Shown here piece by piece: positions 53,521-61,456 of a stretch of 64,000 nt of DNA. A program made the translations under genes and the position numbers. Origin of the DNA: HXMU1420-13 sp034669965 (GTDB lineage: Bacteria; Bacteroidota; Rhodothermia; Balneolales; Balneolaceae); NCBI GenBank assembly GCA_034669965.1, contig JAXMOK010000007.1, positions 76,202 through 140,201 of the forward strand, written 5' to 3'. The notes beneath the pieces were generated by a model. That model made no database searches. It was given only the letters and a program-made list of their open reading frames with translations, and was not told the origin of the DNA. Every line of letters begins with the position of its first letter. Positions within the stretch are counted from its first letter, which is position 1.

Positions 53521-54075
53521 CTAAAATTCGTCTTCTTCTTTAGCAAAAACTTTGGCTCCAATAATTCCAGAAAGTAAATTTAATACTCCCAGAACTACTA
53601 TTCCGAAACCGATGCCCCAAAGTAAGGTTGTCATAGATCCGGGCTCAGGAATAAAATTCATTGCCATATCCATTTGCTGTTGTGGCAGGTTTTGAACCTC
53701 TAAATTTCTAATAGCCCATTCGTACACAGCATCATCCAACTCAGGATCGATTACAAATTGCCAAATTAAACTAATTACCGTACTAATGATTACACCAACT
53801 ACACCTGTAAAAAATCCAATCACAGCACCTTTGCCAATCGGAAATGTTATTTCATTTTCAGTTGCATAATGGCGTACCGCGAAGAAACCTCCAATGGCTC
53901 CCGCTAAACACGAAAAGGTTTGAATTGCTTGGGGTAGTGTAAAACTTGATCCTACAGGCTCGCTACTAATTAGCATGTACTGGCTTATAATTCCTAAAAC
54001 TGATAGAATTAAACCAATAATTAATGCACCCACCATTACCGATGGCCAATAATTAGGCAATGTTTGTTGTTCCAT
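53521..54075 (-). CDS. DUF4199-family membrane protein
   Basis: 184 residues, four helices. The N-terminal stretch YWPSVMVGALIIGLILSVLGIISQY, a second helix that ends in FFAVRHYATENEITFPIGKGAVIGFFTG and the C-terminal helix match DUF4199 proteins of Bacteroidota. Function unknown. It overlaps the start region of DUF2085 gene by 23 bases, so both are co-transcribed. Confidence 0.75.
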   Translation of the reverse strand: MEQQTLPNYWPSVMVGALIIGLILSVLGIISQYMLISSEPVGSSFTLPQAIQTFSCLAGAIGGFFAVRHYATENEITFPIGKGAVIGFFTGVVGVIISTVISLIWQFVIDPELDDAVYEWAIRNLEVQNLPQQQMDMAMNFIPEPGSMTTLLWGIGFGIVVLGVLNLLSGIIGAKVFAKEEDEF

Positions 54076-54553
54076 ATGATTTCTCCATTAAATTAATTCT
54101 TCTAAAAAACTCGTCTGCTAAAAATAACATAATTGTTAGCCCGAATAGCGCTCCTAATATAAACCTACTGTGCAAAGTATTTGTATAAATATCAGCTGCA
54201 TTTGCAATAACATCCGCAACATTTAGTGCGATAGTTGCTACCATTAACTGTACCATTCGTTTCCTTTTAACAAAACGTATATGCGCCAACAGCGGGGCAA
54301 AAACCAACCCAAAGAATAATGCAGAATAAATTCCAAAGCAACGAGCACAAACAGCCATCGAAGCACCATTAATGCTGTACGAACGAAAAACATCTTGGTG
54401 ACAAACTAAATGAAATATTTTGTGCTGCCACGAAATCATTGTTTTTGAATCGCCAAAAAGGCCCGGGCCCATCGAAAAAACAAACAACAACCCGGTTGTT
54501 ACCAGTAAAAAATAATACAGCTGTTGATTAGATTTTAAGATTTTGCTTTTCAT
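54053..54553 (-). CDS. DUF2085-family membrane protein
   Basis: 166 residues. Four helices. Diagnostic sequence FHLVCHQDVFRSYSINGASMAVCARCFGIYSALF contains the CHQ and CARCFG motifs of DUF2085, with cysteines and histidine that could bind metal. Function unknown, conserved in Bacteroidota and Cyanobacteria. It lies 10 bases after the thioesterase gene on the same strand. Confidence 0.8.
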   Translation of the reverse strand: MKSKILKSNQQLYYFLLVTTGLLFVFSMGPGLFGDSKTMISWQHKIFHLVCHQDVFRSYSINGASMAVCARCFGIYSALFFGLVFAPLLAHIRFVKRKRMVQLMVATIALNVADVIANAADIYTNTLHSRFILGALFGLTIMLFLADEFFRRINLMEKSYGTTNIA

Positions 54554-54563
54554 TTACTGTGTG

Positions 54564-55004
54564 TTAACCCGAAATAGCAACATTCATCTTATCGATAAAA
54601 TACTTGGGGGCGCGAATGGGGCGTCGGGTTTCGGCACTCATAAAACAAAGCGTAACCATTCCATGCACACATTCCTTCTTTGTTAATTCTGAAATAACCT
54701 TGTAATAAGTAACTAAACGAATGCCCGGTTGATCATAAATCATCACTTTAACTAAAACCGGTTCGTCGTACTGCACCGGAATTTTGAATGCTAATGCGGC
54801 ATCAATCACCGGTAACATAATCCCTTCGTCTTCCATGTTTTTGTAAGTAATGCCGTACGATCTTATCATTTCGGTTCTAGCAACTTCGAAATAATCGAGG
54901 AAATTACCGTGATACACTACTCCCATTTTATCGGTTTCGCCGTACCTACTTCTCAGCGGATACGCAAACTCGATAAGTGGCTCAGAAACAGGAAAGGTGA
55001 TCAT
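54564..55004 (-). CDS. Acyl-CoA thioesterase (hotdog fold, 4HBT/YbgC type)
   Basis: About 146 residues from the ATG at 55004, 1 base after the accA stop. The hotdog motif DKMGVVYHGNFLDYFEVARTEMIR contains the catalytic Asp of the 4-hydroxybenzoyl-CoA thioesterase family. It probably hydrolyses acyl-CoA or acyl-ACP. The longer frame that begins inside accA is not used. Linked with accA it suggests a role in fatty-acid metabolism. Confidence 0.85.
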   Translation of the reverse strand: MITFPVSEPLIEFAYPLRSRYGETDKMGVVYHGNFLDYFEVARTEMIRSYGITYKNMEDEGIMLPVIDAALAFKIPVQYDEPVLVKVMIYDQPGIRLVTYYKVISELTKKECVHGMVTLCFMSAETRRPIRAPKYFIDKMNVAISG

Positions 55005-55005
55005 C

Positions 55006-55959
55006 TCAGGCTTTTTTAAAAGAACCCATTGCCGAATACTTATTGATGCGTTGCTCAACCAGTTTTTCAGGCTTCATTTTAGATAGCTTTTTTATGCTTT
55101 TTAGGATCTGATCTTTTACTGCGTCAGCTGCGGATTCATAATTGCGATGTGCACCAGATGTAGGCTCTTTGATTACACCATCAATTACTTTTAGTTTAAG
55201 CAAATCAGGAGCGGTGAGTTTCAGAACAGAAGCTGCTTGCTCTTTGTAATCCCAGGTTTTCCATAGAATTGAAGAACACGATTCGGGTGAAATAACCGAA
55301 TACCAAGTATTTTCCATCATATACACTTCGTTACCCATGCCAATACCAAGTGCGCCACCACTGGCTCCTTCGCCAATAACAATAGTTACGATGGGCACTT
55401 TTAGCACAGCCATTAACTTTAAGTTTTTGGCAATGGCCTCTGCCTGACCTCTTTCTTCGGCTTCGAGTCCAGGAAAAGCACCTGGAGTATCGAGCAATGT
55501 GATTACAGGAATATTGAACTTCTCAGCCAGCTTCATCAACCGATAAGCTTTTCGGTAACCTTCAGGGTTCATCATCCCAAAGTTGCGGTACTGGCGGCTT
55601 GCAGTATCTCGACCTTTTTGCTGACCGATAATCATCACGGTTTGCCCGTCCATTTTTGCCATTCCACCAACACAGGCTTTATCATCCGAGTGGTAGCGAT
55701 CACCGTGTAACTCAACAAACTCATCGGTCATCAAATCGATATAGTCAAGAGTATATGGACGATCAGGGTGGCGAGCAAGCTGAACACGTTGCCATCTGGT
55801 TAAATTAGAAAAGATACTGTCTCTTAGTTTATCAACTTTTCTTCGAAGGCTTTCAACTTCTTTGTTAAGTACACCCTCGCTGGCTGATGACAAGTTTTCC
55901 AGTTCTTCGATCTTTTTTTCGAGATCAGCAATTGGTTGTTCAAAATCTAAATACTGCAT
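55006..55959 (-). CDS. accA: Acetyl-CoA carboxylase carboxyltransferase subunit alpha
   Basis: 317 residues. N-terminal coiled helix (FEQPIADLEKKIEELENL) followed by the carboxyltransferase core with ARHPDRPYTLDYI, LHGDRYHSDDKACVGGMAKM, GQQKGRDT, TLLDTPGAFPGLEAEERGQAEAIA and GEGASGGALGIGMGNEV. With AccD it transfers carboxyl from biotin to acetyl-CoA, the first step of fatty-acid synthesis. accD is not in this window. Confidence 0.97.
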   Translation of the reverse strand: MQYLDFEQPIADLEKKIEELENLSSASEGVLNKEVESLRRKVDKLRDSIFSNLTRWQRVQLARHPDRPYTLDYIDLMTDEFVELHGDRYHSDDKACVGGMAKMDGQTVMIIGQQKGRDTASRQYRNFGMMNPEGYRKAYRLMKLAEKFNIPVITLLDTPGAFPGLEAEERGQAEAIAKNLKLMAVLKVPIVTIVIGEGASGGALGIGMGNEVYMMENTWYSVISPESCSSILWKTWDYKEQAASVLKLTAPDLLKLKVIDGVIKEPTSGAHRNYESAADAVKDQILKSIKKLSKMKPEKLVEQRINKYSAMGSFKKA

Positions 55960-56017
55960 GATGTATGTCTACCTTTATTGAGTAGTCTCTATTTATTTAA
56001 AAATTTCTTCTATAATT

Positions 56018-56749
56018 CTATAAAACGCCAAAAATACTTCGAATTTTTAACGCCCAAACGCGCCACATGGCCTCGCGCACAATTTTCTTCGACATTTTTG
56101 ATACTCCTTCCTCACGTTCTCTGAAGATAATGGACACTTCCTTCAACTTAAAACCGGCTTTCCATGCTCTAAAGTGTAATTCAATCTGAAAAGCATATCC
56201 ATTCGAGCGAATATTATCTAACGATATATTTTCGATCACACTGCGGTGAATGCATTTAAACCCTGCAGTTGTATCAAAAATTGGAAGCCCGGTAATTGTA
56301 CGTGCATAAATATTAGCGCCGTAAGATAAAATCAATCTACTTAGCGGCCAGTTGATAATACTTATACCGTTACTATACCGTGAGCCTATGGCAAGATCAG
56401 CCGAGCTGTTTCTTACCTCTGATATAAGACGTGGGATATCATTAGGATCATGAGAAAAATCGGCGTCCATTTCACATAAATATCCATAACCACGCGAGAG
56501 CCCATATTTAAAACCGGCAATATAAGCGGTTCCAAGACCTTGCTTTCCCTCGCGTTTAATCAAATGTATTCTACCTGGATAAATAACTTTAAGATCACTA
56601 ACTATTTGTGCTGTTCCATCCGGTGATCCATCATCAACAACAAGGATATCAACTTCTTCTTTTTTTAAGCCGATTAACGCATCGATCATCCGGTGAATAT
56701 TGCCGGCTTCGTTGTAGGTTGGTATAATAACTAAAGCTTTATCTTTCAC
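56018..56749 (-). CDS. DPM1-like polyprenol monophosphate mannose/glucose synthase (GT2)
   Basis: 243 residues from a GTG that follows the stop of the WcaJ-like gene without a gap (TAAGTG). GT2 motifs: IPTYNEAGNI, VDDGSPDGTAQIV, the metal triad in CEMDADFSHDP, and AIGSRYSNG. A C-terminal soluble end without the membrane helices of larger relatives, as in DPM1. It makes a polyprenyl-phosphate sugar donor for GT-C enzymes such as the one at 29229. Linked to the initiating transferase gene. Confidence 0.88.
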   Translation of the reverse strand: MKDKALVIIPTYNEAGNIHRMIDALIGLKKEEVDILVVDDGSPDGTAQIVSDLKVIYPGRIHLIKREGKQGLGTAYIAGFKYGLSRGYGYLCEMDADFSHDPNDIPRLISEVRNSSADLAIGSRYSNGISIINWPLSRLILSYGANIYARTITGLPIFDTTAGFKCIHRSVIENISLDNIRSNGYAFQIELHFRAWKAGFKLKEVSIIFREREEGVSKMSKKIVREAMWRVWALKIRSIFGVL

Positions 56750-58159
56750 TTATTGCCCCTTCCCTTTCACCATTGTAAGAATGGTTGCTATCAAAATTTT
56801 CATATCCATTCTTAACGAAATATTCTCTACGTAATACAAGTCGTACTTAGTCTTTTCCTTTACATCGTCGAGTGAGGTATCATATTTCCATTTTACTTGT
56901 GCCCAGCCTGTAATACCGGGTCTCACTCGTAATCGGCGAGTATAAAGAGGTATCTGAACTTTAAATTGATCAACAAAATGTGGGCGTTCCGGTCGAGGTC
57001 CTACTAAACTCATAGATCCGGCTAATACATTGAGAAGCTGTGGGATTTCATCCAGACGCAGTTTGCGTAACCAATAACCAACGTTTGTTACTCGAGGGTC
57101 GTTTTCTTGCGCCCACATTGGTCCCGATTTTGCCTCAGCATTTTGATACATCGTTCGAAATTTAAACATCGTAAAAGGCTTGCCATTTCTGCCCACTCTT
57201 TCTTGAGCATAAATAGCTGGTCCTTTAGAGGTGAACTTTATGATTAATGCGATGGCAATAAACAAAGGTGCACCGGCAATCAATACCACAATCGATACAG
57301 CAACATCTAATAATCGTTTAACAATTCGTTCCCACAACGGCATCGGTTGAGGGGAGATTTCGATGAATGGTAACCCGAAAATTTGATTGGTTTTATTTAA
57401 ACCACTTACAAGTTGATAAAAGTCGGGCAGTAGCTTAAGAGTGATTTCCGGCTTATCTACCTTTGAAATTACTTCAACTAATTCACTGCGGCGATCCGGC
57501 TCAATGGCCACTAACACATCTTGAATTTGGTTTTGGTTGATGATATCATCGATATCATCGAGGTGACCGATAACTTGTTCCTTTTCTATGCCGGTAGATG
57601 GGTCGGGCGCTTTACCGTTTACCTGCACATAGCCCATCACATCCATACCTAAAGTTTTATTGCGCATTAAATCGTCGTAGGCAACTTTAGCGTTGTAGCC
57701 TGTACCAATAATAACTGTGCGGTGCAATCCTCTACCTCGACGTGCATAAAAACGTTGAACCGTACGAATCACAAACCGATTTAATGCACTGATTCCAAAA
57801 GTAAATCCCCAGTACAGTACTATTAATATTTTAACTCTTTCGAATGCTTCGTTAGAACTGATATCGAGTAAGAAATACAAGATAAGTGTTCCCAACGCAG
57901 TGGATTTCAATACCTTAAAAAACTCATCTAGCCTCGAGACCAGATATAATTTTTTGTACAGCCCGGTGATAACAAACATCAATACCCAGTAGAAACTCAA
58001 CCAAATTCCTACGGTGGCAAAATTAGTTTCGTACGCTCTAAGTATTTCGTTTATCGAATCGGTGTAATAGTAATGGAAGACAAACCAACCGGCTAGAACT
58101 ATCAAATAGTCCATAACACTGGTAAAGATTACTTCTCTATATCGCTTAATGCTACTCAA
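56750..58159 (-). CDS. Undecaprenyl-phosphate sugar phosphotransferase (WcaJ/CpsE-like)
   Basis: 469 residues. Four N-terminal helices, a CoA-binding-like Rossmann domain (RTVIIGTGYNAKVAYDDL, residues ~145-250), a helix near 285 and the catalytic phosphoglycosyltransferase domain to the end with GKPFTMFKFRTMYQNAEAKSGP, RLDEIPQLLNVLAGSMSLVGPRPE and RPGITGWAQV. The DE pair in RLDEIPQ is the catalytic Asp-Glu. It starts surface polysaccharide synthesis by adding a sugar-phosphate to undecaprenyl phosphate. Directly followed by the DPM1-like gene. Confidence 0.93.
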   Translation of the reverse strand: MSSIKRYREVIFTSVMDYLIVLAGWFVFHYYYTDSINEILRAYETNFATVGIWLSFYWVLMFVITGLYKKLYLVSRLDEFFKVLKSTALGTLILYFLLDISSNEAFERVKILIVLYWGFTFGISALNRFVIRTVQRFYARRGRGLHRTVIIGTGYNAKVAYDDLMRNKTLGMDVMGYVQVNGKAPDPSTGIEKEQVIGHLDDIDDIINQNQIQDVLVAIEPDRRSELVEVISKVDKPEITLKLLPDFYQLVSGLNKTNQIFGLPFIEISPQPMPLWERIVKRLLDVAVSIVVLIAGAPLFIAIALIIKFTSKGPAIYAQERVGRNGKPFTMFKFRTMYQNAEAKSGPMWAQENDPRVTNVGYWLRKLRLDEIPQLLNVLAGSMSLVGPRPERPHFVDQFKVQIPLYTRRLRVRPGITGWAQVKWKYDTSLDDVKEKTKYDLYYVENISLRMDMKILIATILTMVKGKGQ

Positions 58160-58243
58160 GAAATTCCGTTTGAATCGTTAAATTCCAAACCTAGAAAATA
58201 AGCATTTTTATAAAGGCTACATAACTAAGAAAAAGATCGTCCA

Positions 58244-59371
58244 TTGTATACACTTAAAAAGAACTGTGCCATTACTAAAGCTCGTTTGGGCTCACTAAAA
58301 ACTGATCATGGAGTAATTGAAACACCCATCTTTATGCCGGTTGGCACACTCGCTACGGTAAAAGCGGTATCTCAAACTCAGTTAATTGAGGATATTAAAG
58401 CACAGATTATTCTTGGAAACACCTACCATTTATATCTTCGCCCGGGTAATGAAATCATGAAAAATGCGGGCGGATTACATGATTTTATGAATTGGGATCG
58501 CCCCATTTTAACCGACTCGGGTGGATATCAGATTTTTTCGTTAGCCGGAAACCGTAAATTGGAAGAAGAAGGAGCAAAATTTAAAAGCCATATAGATGGG
58601 GCTACCCATTGGTTTACGCCCGAAAATGTGGTAGAAACCCAGCGTGTATTAGGCTCCGATATCATGATGATTTTGGATGAGTGCCCACCTTACCCATGCA
58701 CCTACGATTATGCTAAGAACTCGATGGAATTAACACATCGGTGGGCTAAGCGAGGACGAAAACACTTTCTCGAAACTGATGCACTTTATGGACACAAACA
58801 GCATCAATTCGGAATTGTGCAAGGAGGTACGTTCAATGATTTACGAAAAGCCTCATCGGAGTTTATGGCAGAAATGGATTTTGAAGGCATCGCAATTGGT
58901 GGGCTTAGTGTTGGCGAACCTATTCCTTTGATGTACGAAATGGCCGATTTGAACACCAACTTTTTACCGGCAGAAAAAGCCAGATATTTGATGGGCGTTG
59001 GTACACCTGCAAATTTACTAGAATGCGTGGCACGTGGAATAGATATGTTTGATTGTGTGATGCCAACCAGAAATGCGCGTAATGGCATGATATTTACACG
59101 CCATGGAAAAGTAAATCTGCGAAATGCTAAATGGAAAACCCATCATGCGACTTTTGACGAAGAATTTCCTTCCGATTTATGCTCAAAATATTCTATGGCC
59201 TATATCCATCATTTAATAAAAAACGATGAAATATTCGGGTTAACGCTCGCATCTTTACATAACCTAACCTTTTATCTGTGGTTGATGGATGAGGTAAGGG
59301 CTCACATCAAAAACGATACTTTTGCAAGTTGGTATCCCGGAATGGTAACGATTCTTGAACAGAAGGTTTAA
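58244..59371 (+). CDS. tgt: tRNA-guanine(34) transglycosylase
   Basis: 375 residues. Exchanges guanine 34 for preQ1 in queuosine synthesis. Motifs: GNTYHLYLRPGNEIM, the catalytic aspartate in TDSGGYQIFSL, MILDECPPYP, GIVQGGTF, the nucleophile in CVMPTRNARNG, and late zinc-binding Cys/His cluster (CSKYSMAYIHHL). The start is TTG; no ATG is close. Convergent with the GT2 fusion gene, with the two stop codons sharing the bases TTAA. Confidence 0.95.
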   Translation: MYTLKKNCAITKARLGSLKTDHGVIETPIFMPVGTLATVKAVSQTQLIEDIKAQIILGNTYHLYLRPGNEIMKNAGGLHDFMNWDRPILTDSGGYQIFSLAGNRKLEEEGAKFKSHIDGATHWFTPENVVETQRVLGSDIMMILDECPPYPCTYDYAKNSMELTHRWAKRGRKHFLETDALYGHKQHQFGIVQGGTFNDLRKASSEFMAEMDFEGIAIGGLSVGEPIPLMYEMADLNTNFLPAEKARYLMGVGTPANLLECVARGIDMFDCVMPTRNARNGMIFTRHGKVNLRNAKWKTHHATFDEEFPSDLCSKYSMAYIHHLIKNDEIFGLTLASLHNLTFYLWLMDEVRAHIKNDTFASWYPGMVTILEQKV

Positions 59372-61437
59372 TCTTTCGATTGATCTTGTAACTTCTCAAG
59401 CAACGAATATTTAATTATCATCGATTTCATTAGGATGTCTAAGTCCATCCAAATAGAGTAGTTCTGCAAATAGTATAGCTCATAATTCTGTGCATCGCTA
59501 TCGTTGCTTAAACGAGATTCGTTTATTTGGCGCAATCCTGTTATACCCGGTTTGTACTGAAGCTTACTCTGCTTTTGGTTGGTTAAAGGAGCTCCAACAA
59601 TTTGGATATTACCAATCAACACATTCCACATCAACAAAAAACGGTTCTTCCATTTATGCTTCATAAAAGGTTGGTACAATTTTATATCTCGGATCTTAGA
59701 TCTAGAATCTCTTGTAAATAATAAACTCGGTAAAACCAATGGTGCGGATATCAATAAAAAGATAACAGCAATAGAACATTCGACTATTTTTTTCATCCAT
59801 CGGTTTATCCCTTTCGAATACTCTAACCCAACGTCGATCAATGGTATCTTTTCCAGATATTCAACATTCGATTTACCCAAGATAAAATCCATCGAATCGG
59901 GTATCAATTTAACAATTACACGTTCGTTTTGGAGATAGGAAAGCTGCTCCAACATCGATTTGTAGGAAATAGATTTTAATAAAAAGAACACTTGATCAAC
60001 TTTATATGCCCGTACATAATCGATTAATTGAGGCAGAAGTCCATCTTGTTCTTCGTGTTGCTCATCAATTCCGATCATCCCAACAATTTCGTAATTCCAG
60101 TTAGGATGAGCATAAATTTGCTGTTTAAGTGGGGCTGCATCCGAGTAATTACCAACTAATAATAATCTAGATCGCTTTAGTCGCCCGGTCACCTTTGTTT
60201 CAGACTTTGAGATATTTATTTGAATCAATCGTAAACCAACCATCAACACTGTCGCAATTATAAGCCCGTAGGCTAATCCTAATCGTGTAAAAGCCAAATC
60301 TCTGGCAAAAAATGTAATCACTGCTACTGCCAGGTAACTTCCTAATACCGCTTTAAGTTGATTTGATATGGAACTCTTTTGCGATTTGAACAGATCAAGG
60401 GCACTTCCAATAGTTACATACAAAACCGATGCTAACGCGTTGATCCACAAGTATTTCAAATTTTGAGCGTTTGTTAACACGTCCATCGAAAATTGAAATC
60501 GGATGATAAATCCTAAAATCACAGAAATATTTAGAAGTATTAAATCGGTAGCTACAAATCCTATCAATCGAACGTTATTAGCAATTAAGGCAGCTATGGC
60601 ACGGATGGTAATTGCTGTGAATATGAAACCTTTAAAGATTCTGCTATAATTAGAACTATGGTGTTTCTCGAAAAACTGATACAATGCCTTATTAAATATC
60701 TTTACATATCGTAAATCACCTTTTCGACTACTCTCCCCTTTATAATGGATAATGGAAGTTGTTGGAACATAGTCTATATGAAAGTCGGTTTGCTGAATGC
60801 GATAACATAGATCAATATCTTCACCATACATGAAAAAGCGTTCATCAAATCCACCTAAGTCTTTTAACACCGATGTTCGCCAAAACATGAAAGAACCTGA
60901 TAGAACTGGAATCTCTGCTGTTTCATTTTCTCCAACCCAGCCCATATAATAACTGCCAAGCATCTTATGCTTCGGAAACAGGATGTTTAAACCTAACACT
61001 TTAGCAAGCGCTGTAGTTAATTTAGGCACACTTCGCTTCGACTCGGGAGCAAATGTCCCATCGGGATTAAAAATTTTACATCCACAAGCGCCACAATCAT
61101 CATTAGCCTGCATATGGCGAACCATTTCTTCAAGCGTATCTTCACTAACTAACGTATCTGGGTTTATGATAAGAGTGTACAAACCAGTTGCGATGCTAAA
61201 CCCTTGATTATTAGCCTTTCCAAACCCAACATTCTCTTTATTCTCTATGTAGGTAACATCGGGGTATTTTTGTCTTAGATAGGAAATAGAATCATCTTCA
61301 GAATTATTATCAATTACGATAATTTGAAGATTAAACTGCTTCTGCGCTTTATAAATTGAATTTAAAAGGTTAGCTATGTACTCTTTAACCTTATAGTTAA
61401 CAATTACTATCGATATGTCGATGTTGGCTTTATTCAA
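59368..61437 (-). CDS. GT2 glycosyltransferase fused to degenerate phosphoglycosyltransferase
   Basis: 689 residues. Residues 1-225 are a GT2 domain (IVIVNYKVKEYI, VIDNNSEDDS, INPDTLV, GEDIDLCYR). Helices lie at about 262-405, then a Rossmann-like domain (RLLLVGNYSDAAPLK to about 515), then a WcaJ-type transferase domain from about 555. In the latter the KFRTM site is not visible, and the normal RLDEIPQLLNV is replaced by KHKWKNRFLLMWNV, so the catalytic Asp-Glu is gone. Late PGITGLRQI is retained. The tail may be a scaffold or a pseudoenzyme. It is transcribed with the PorZ-like gene upstream. Confidence 0.85.
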   Translation of the reverse strand: MNKANIDISIVIVNYKVKEYIANLLNSIYKAQKQFNLQIIVIDNNSEDDSISYLRQKYPDVTYIENKENVGFGKANNQGFSIATGLYTLIINPDTLVSEDTLEEMVRHMQANDDCGACGCKIFNPDGTFAPESKRSVPKLTTALAKVLGLNILFPKHKMLGSYYMGWVGENETAEIPVLSGSFMFWRTSVLKDLGGFDERFFMYGEDIDLCYRIQQTDFHIDYVPTTSIIHYKGESSRKGDLRYVKIFNKALYQFFEKHHSSNYSRIFKGFIFTAITIRAIAALIANNVRLIGFVATDLILLNISVILGFIIRFQFSMDVLTNAQNLKYLWINALASVLYVTIGSALDLFKSQKSSISNQLKAVLGSYLAVAVITFFARDLAFTRLGLAYGLIIATVLMVGLRLIQINISKSETKVTGRLKRSRLLLVGNYSDAAPLKQQIYAHPNWNYEIVGMIGIDEQHEEQDGLLPQLIDYVRAYKVDQVFFLLKSISYKSMLEQLSYLQNERVIVKLIPDSMDFILGKSNVEYLEKIPLIDVGLEYSKGINRWMKKIVECSIAVIFLLISAPLVLPSLLFTRDSRSKIRDIKLYQPFMKHKWKNRFLLMWNVLIGNIQIVGAPLTNQKQSKLQYKPGITGLRQINESRLSNDSDAQNYELYYLQNYSIWMDLDILMKSMIIKYSLLEKLQDQSKD

Positions 61438-61456
61438 TCTAATGTATTATGAAACA

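Noticed and set aside
52540..54553. Bacteriocin immunity cluster around the CPBP protease
   Set aside because: No precursor peptide, modification enzyme or ABC exporter nearby; the flanking genes are lipid and membrane housekeeping types.
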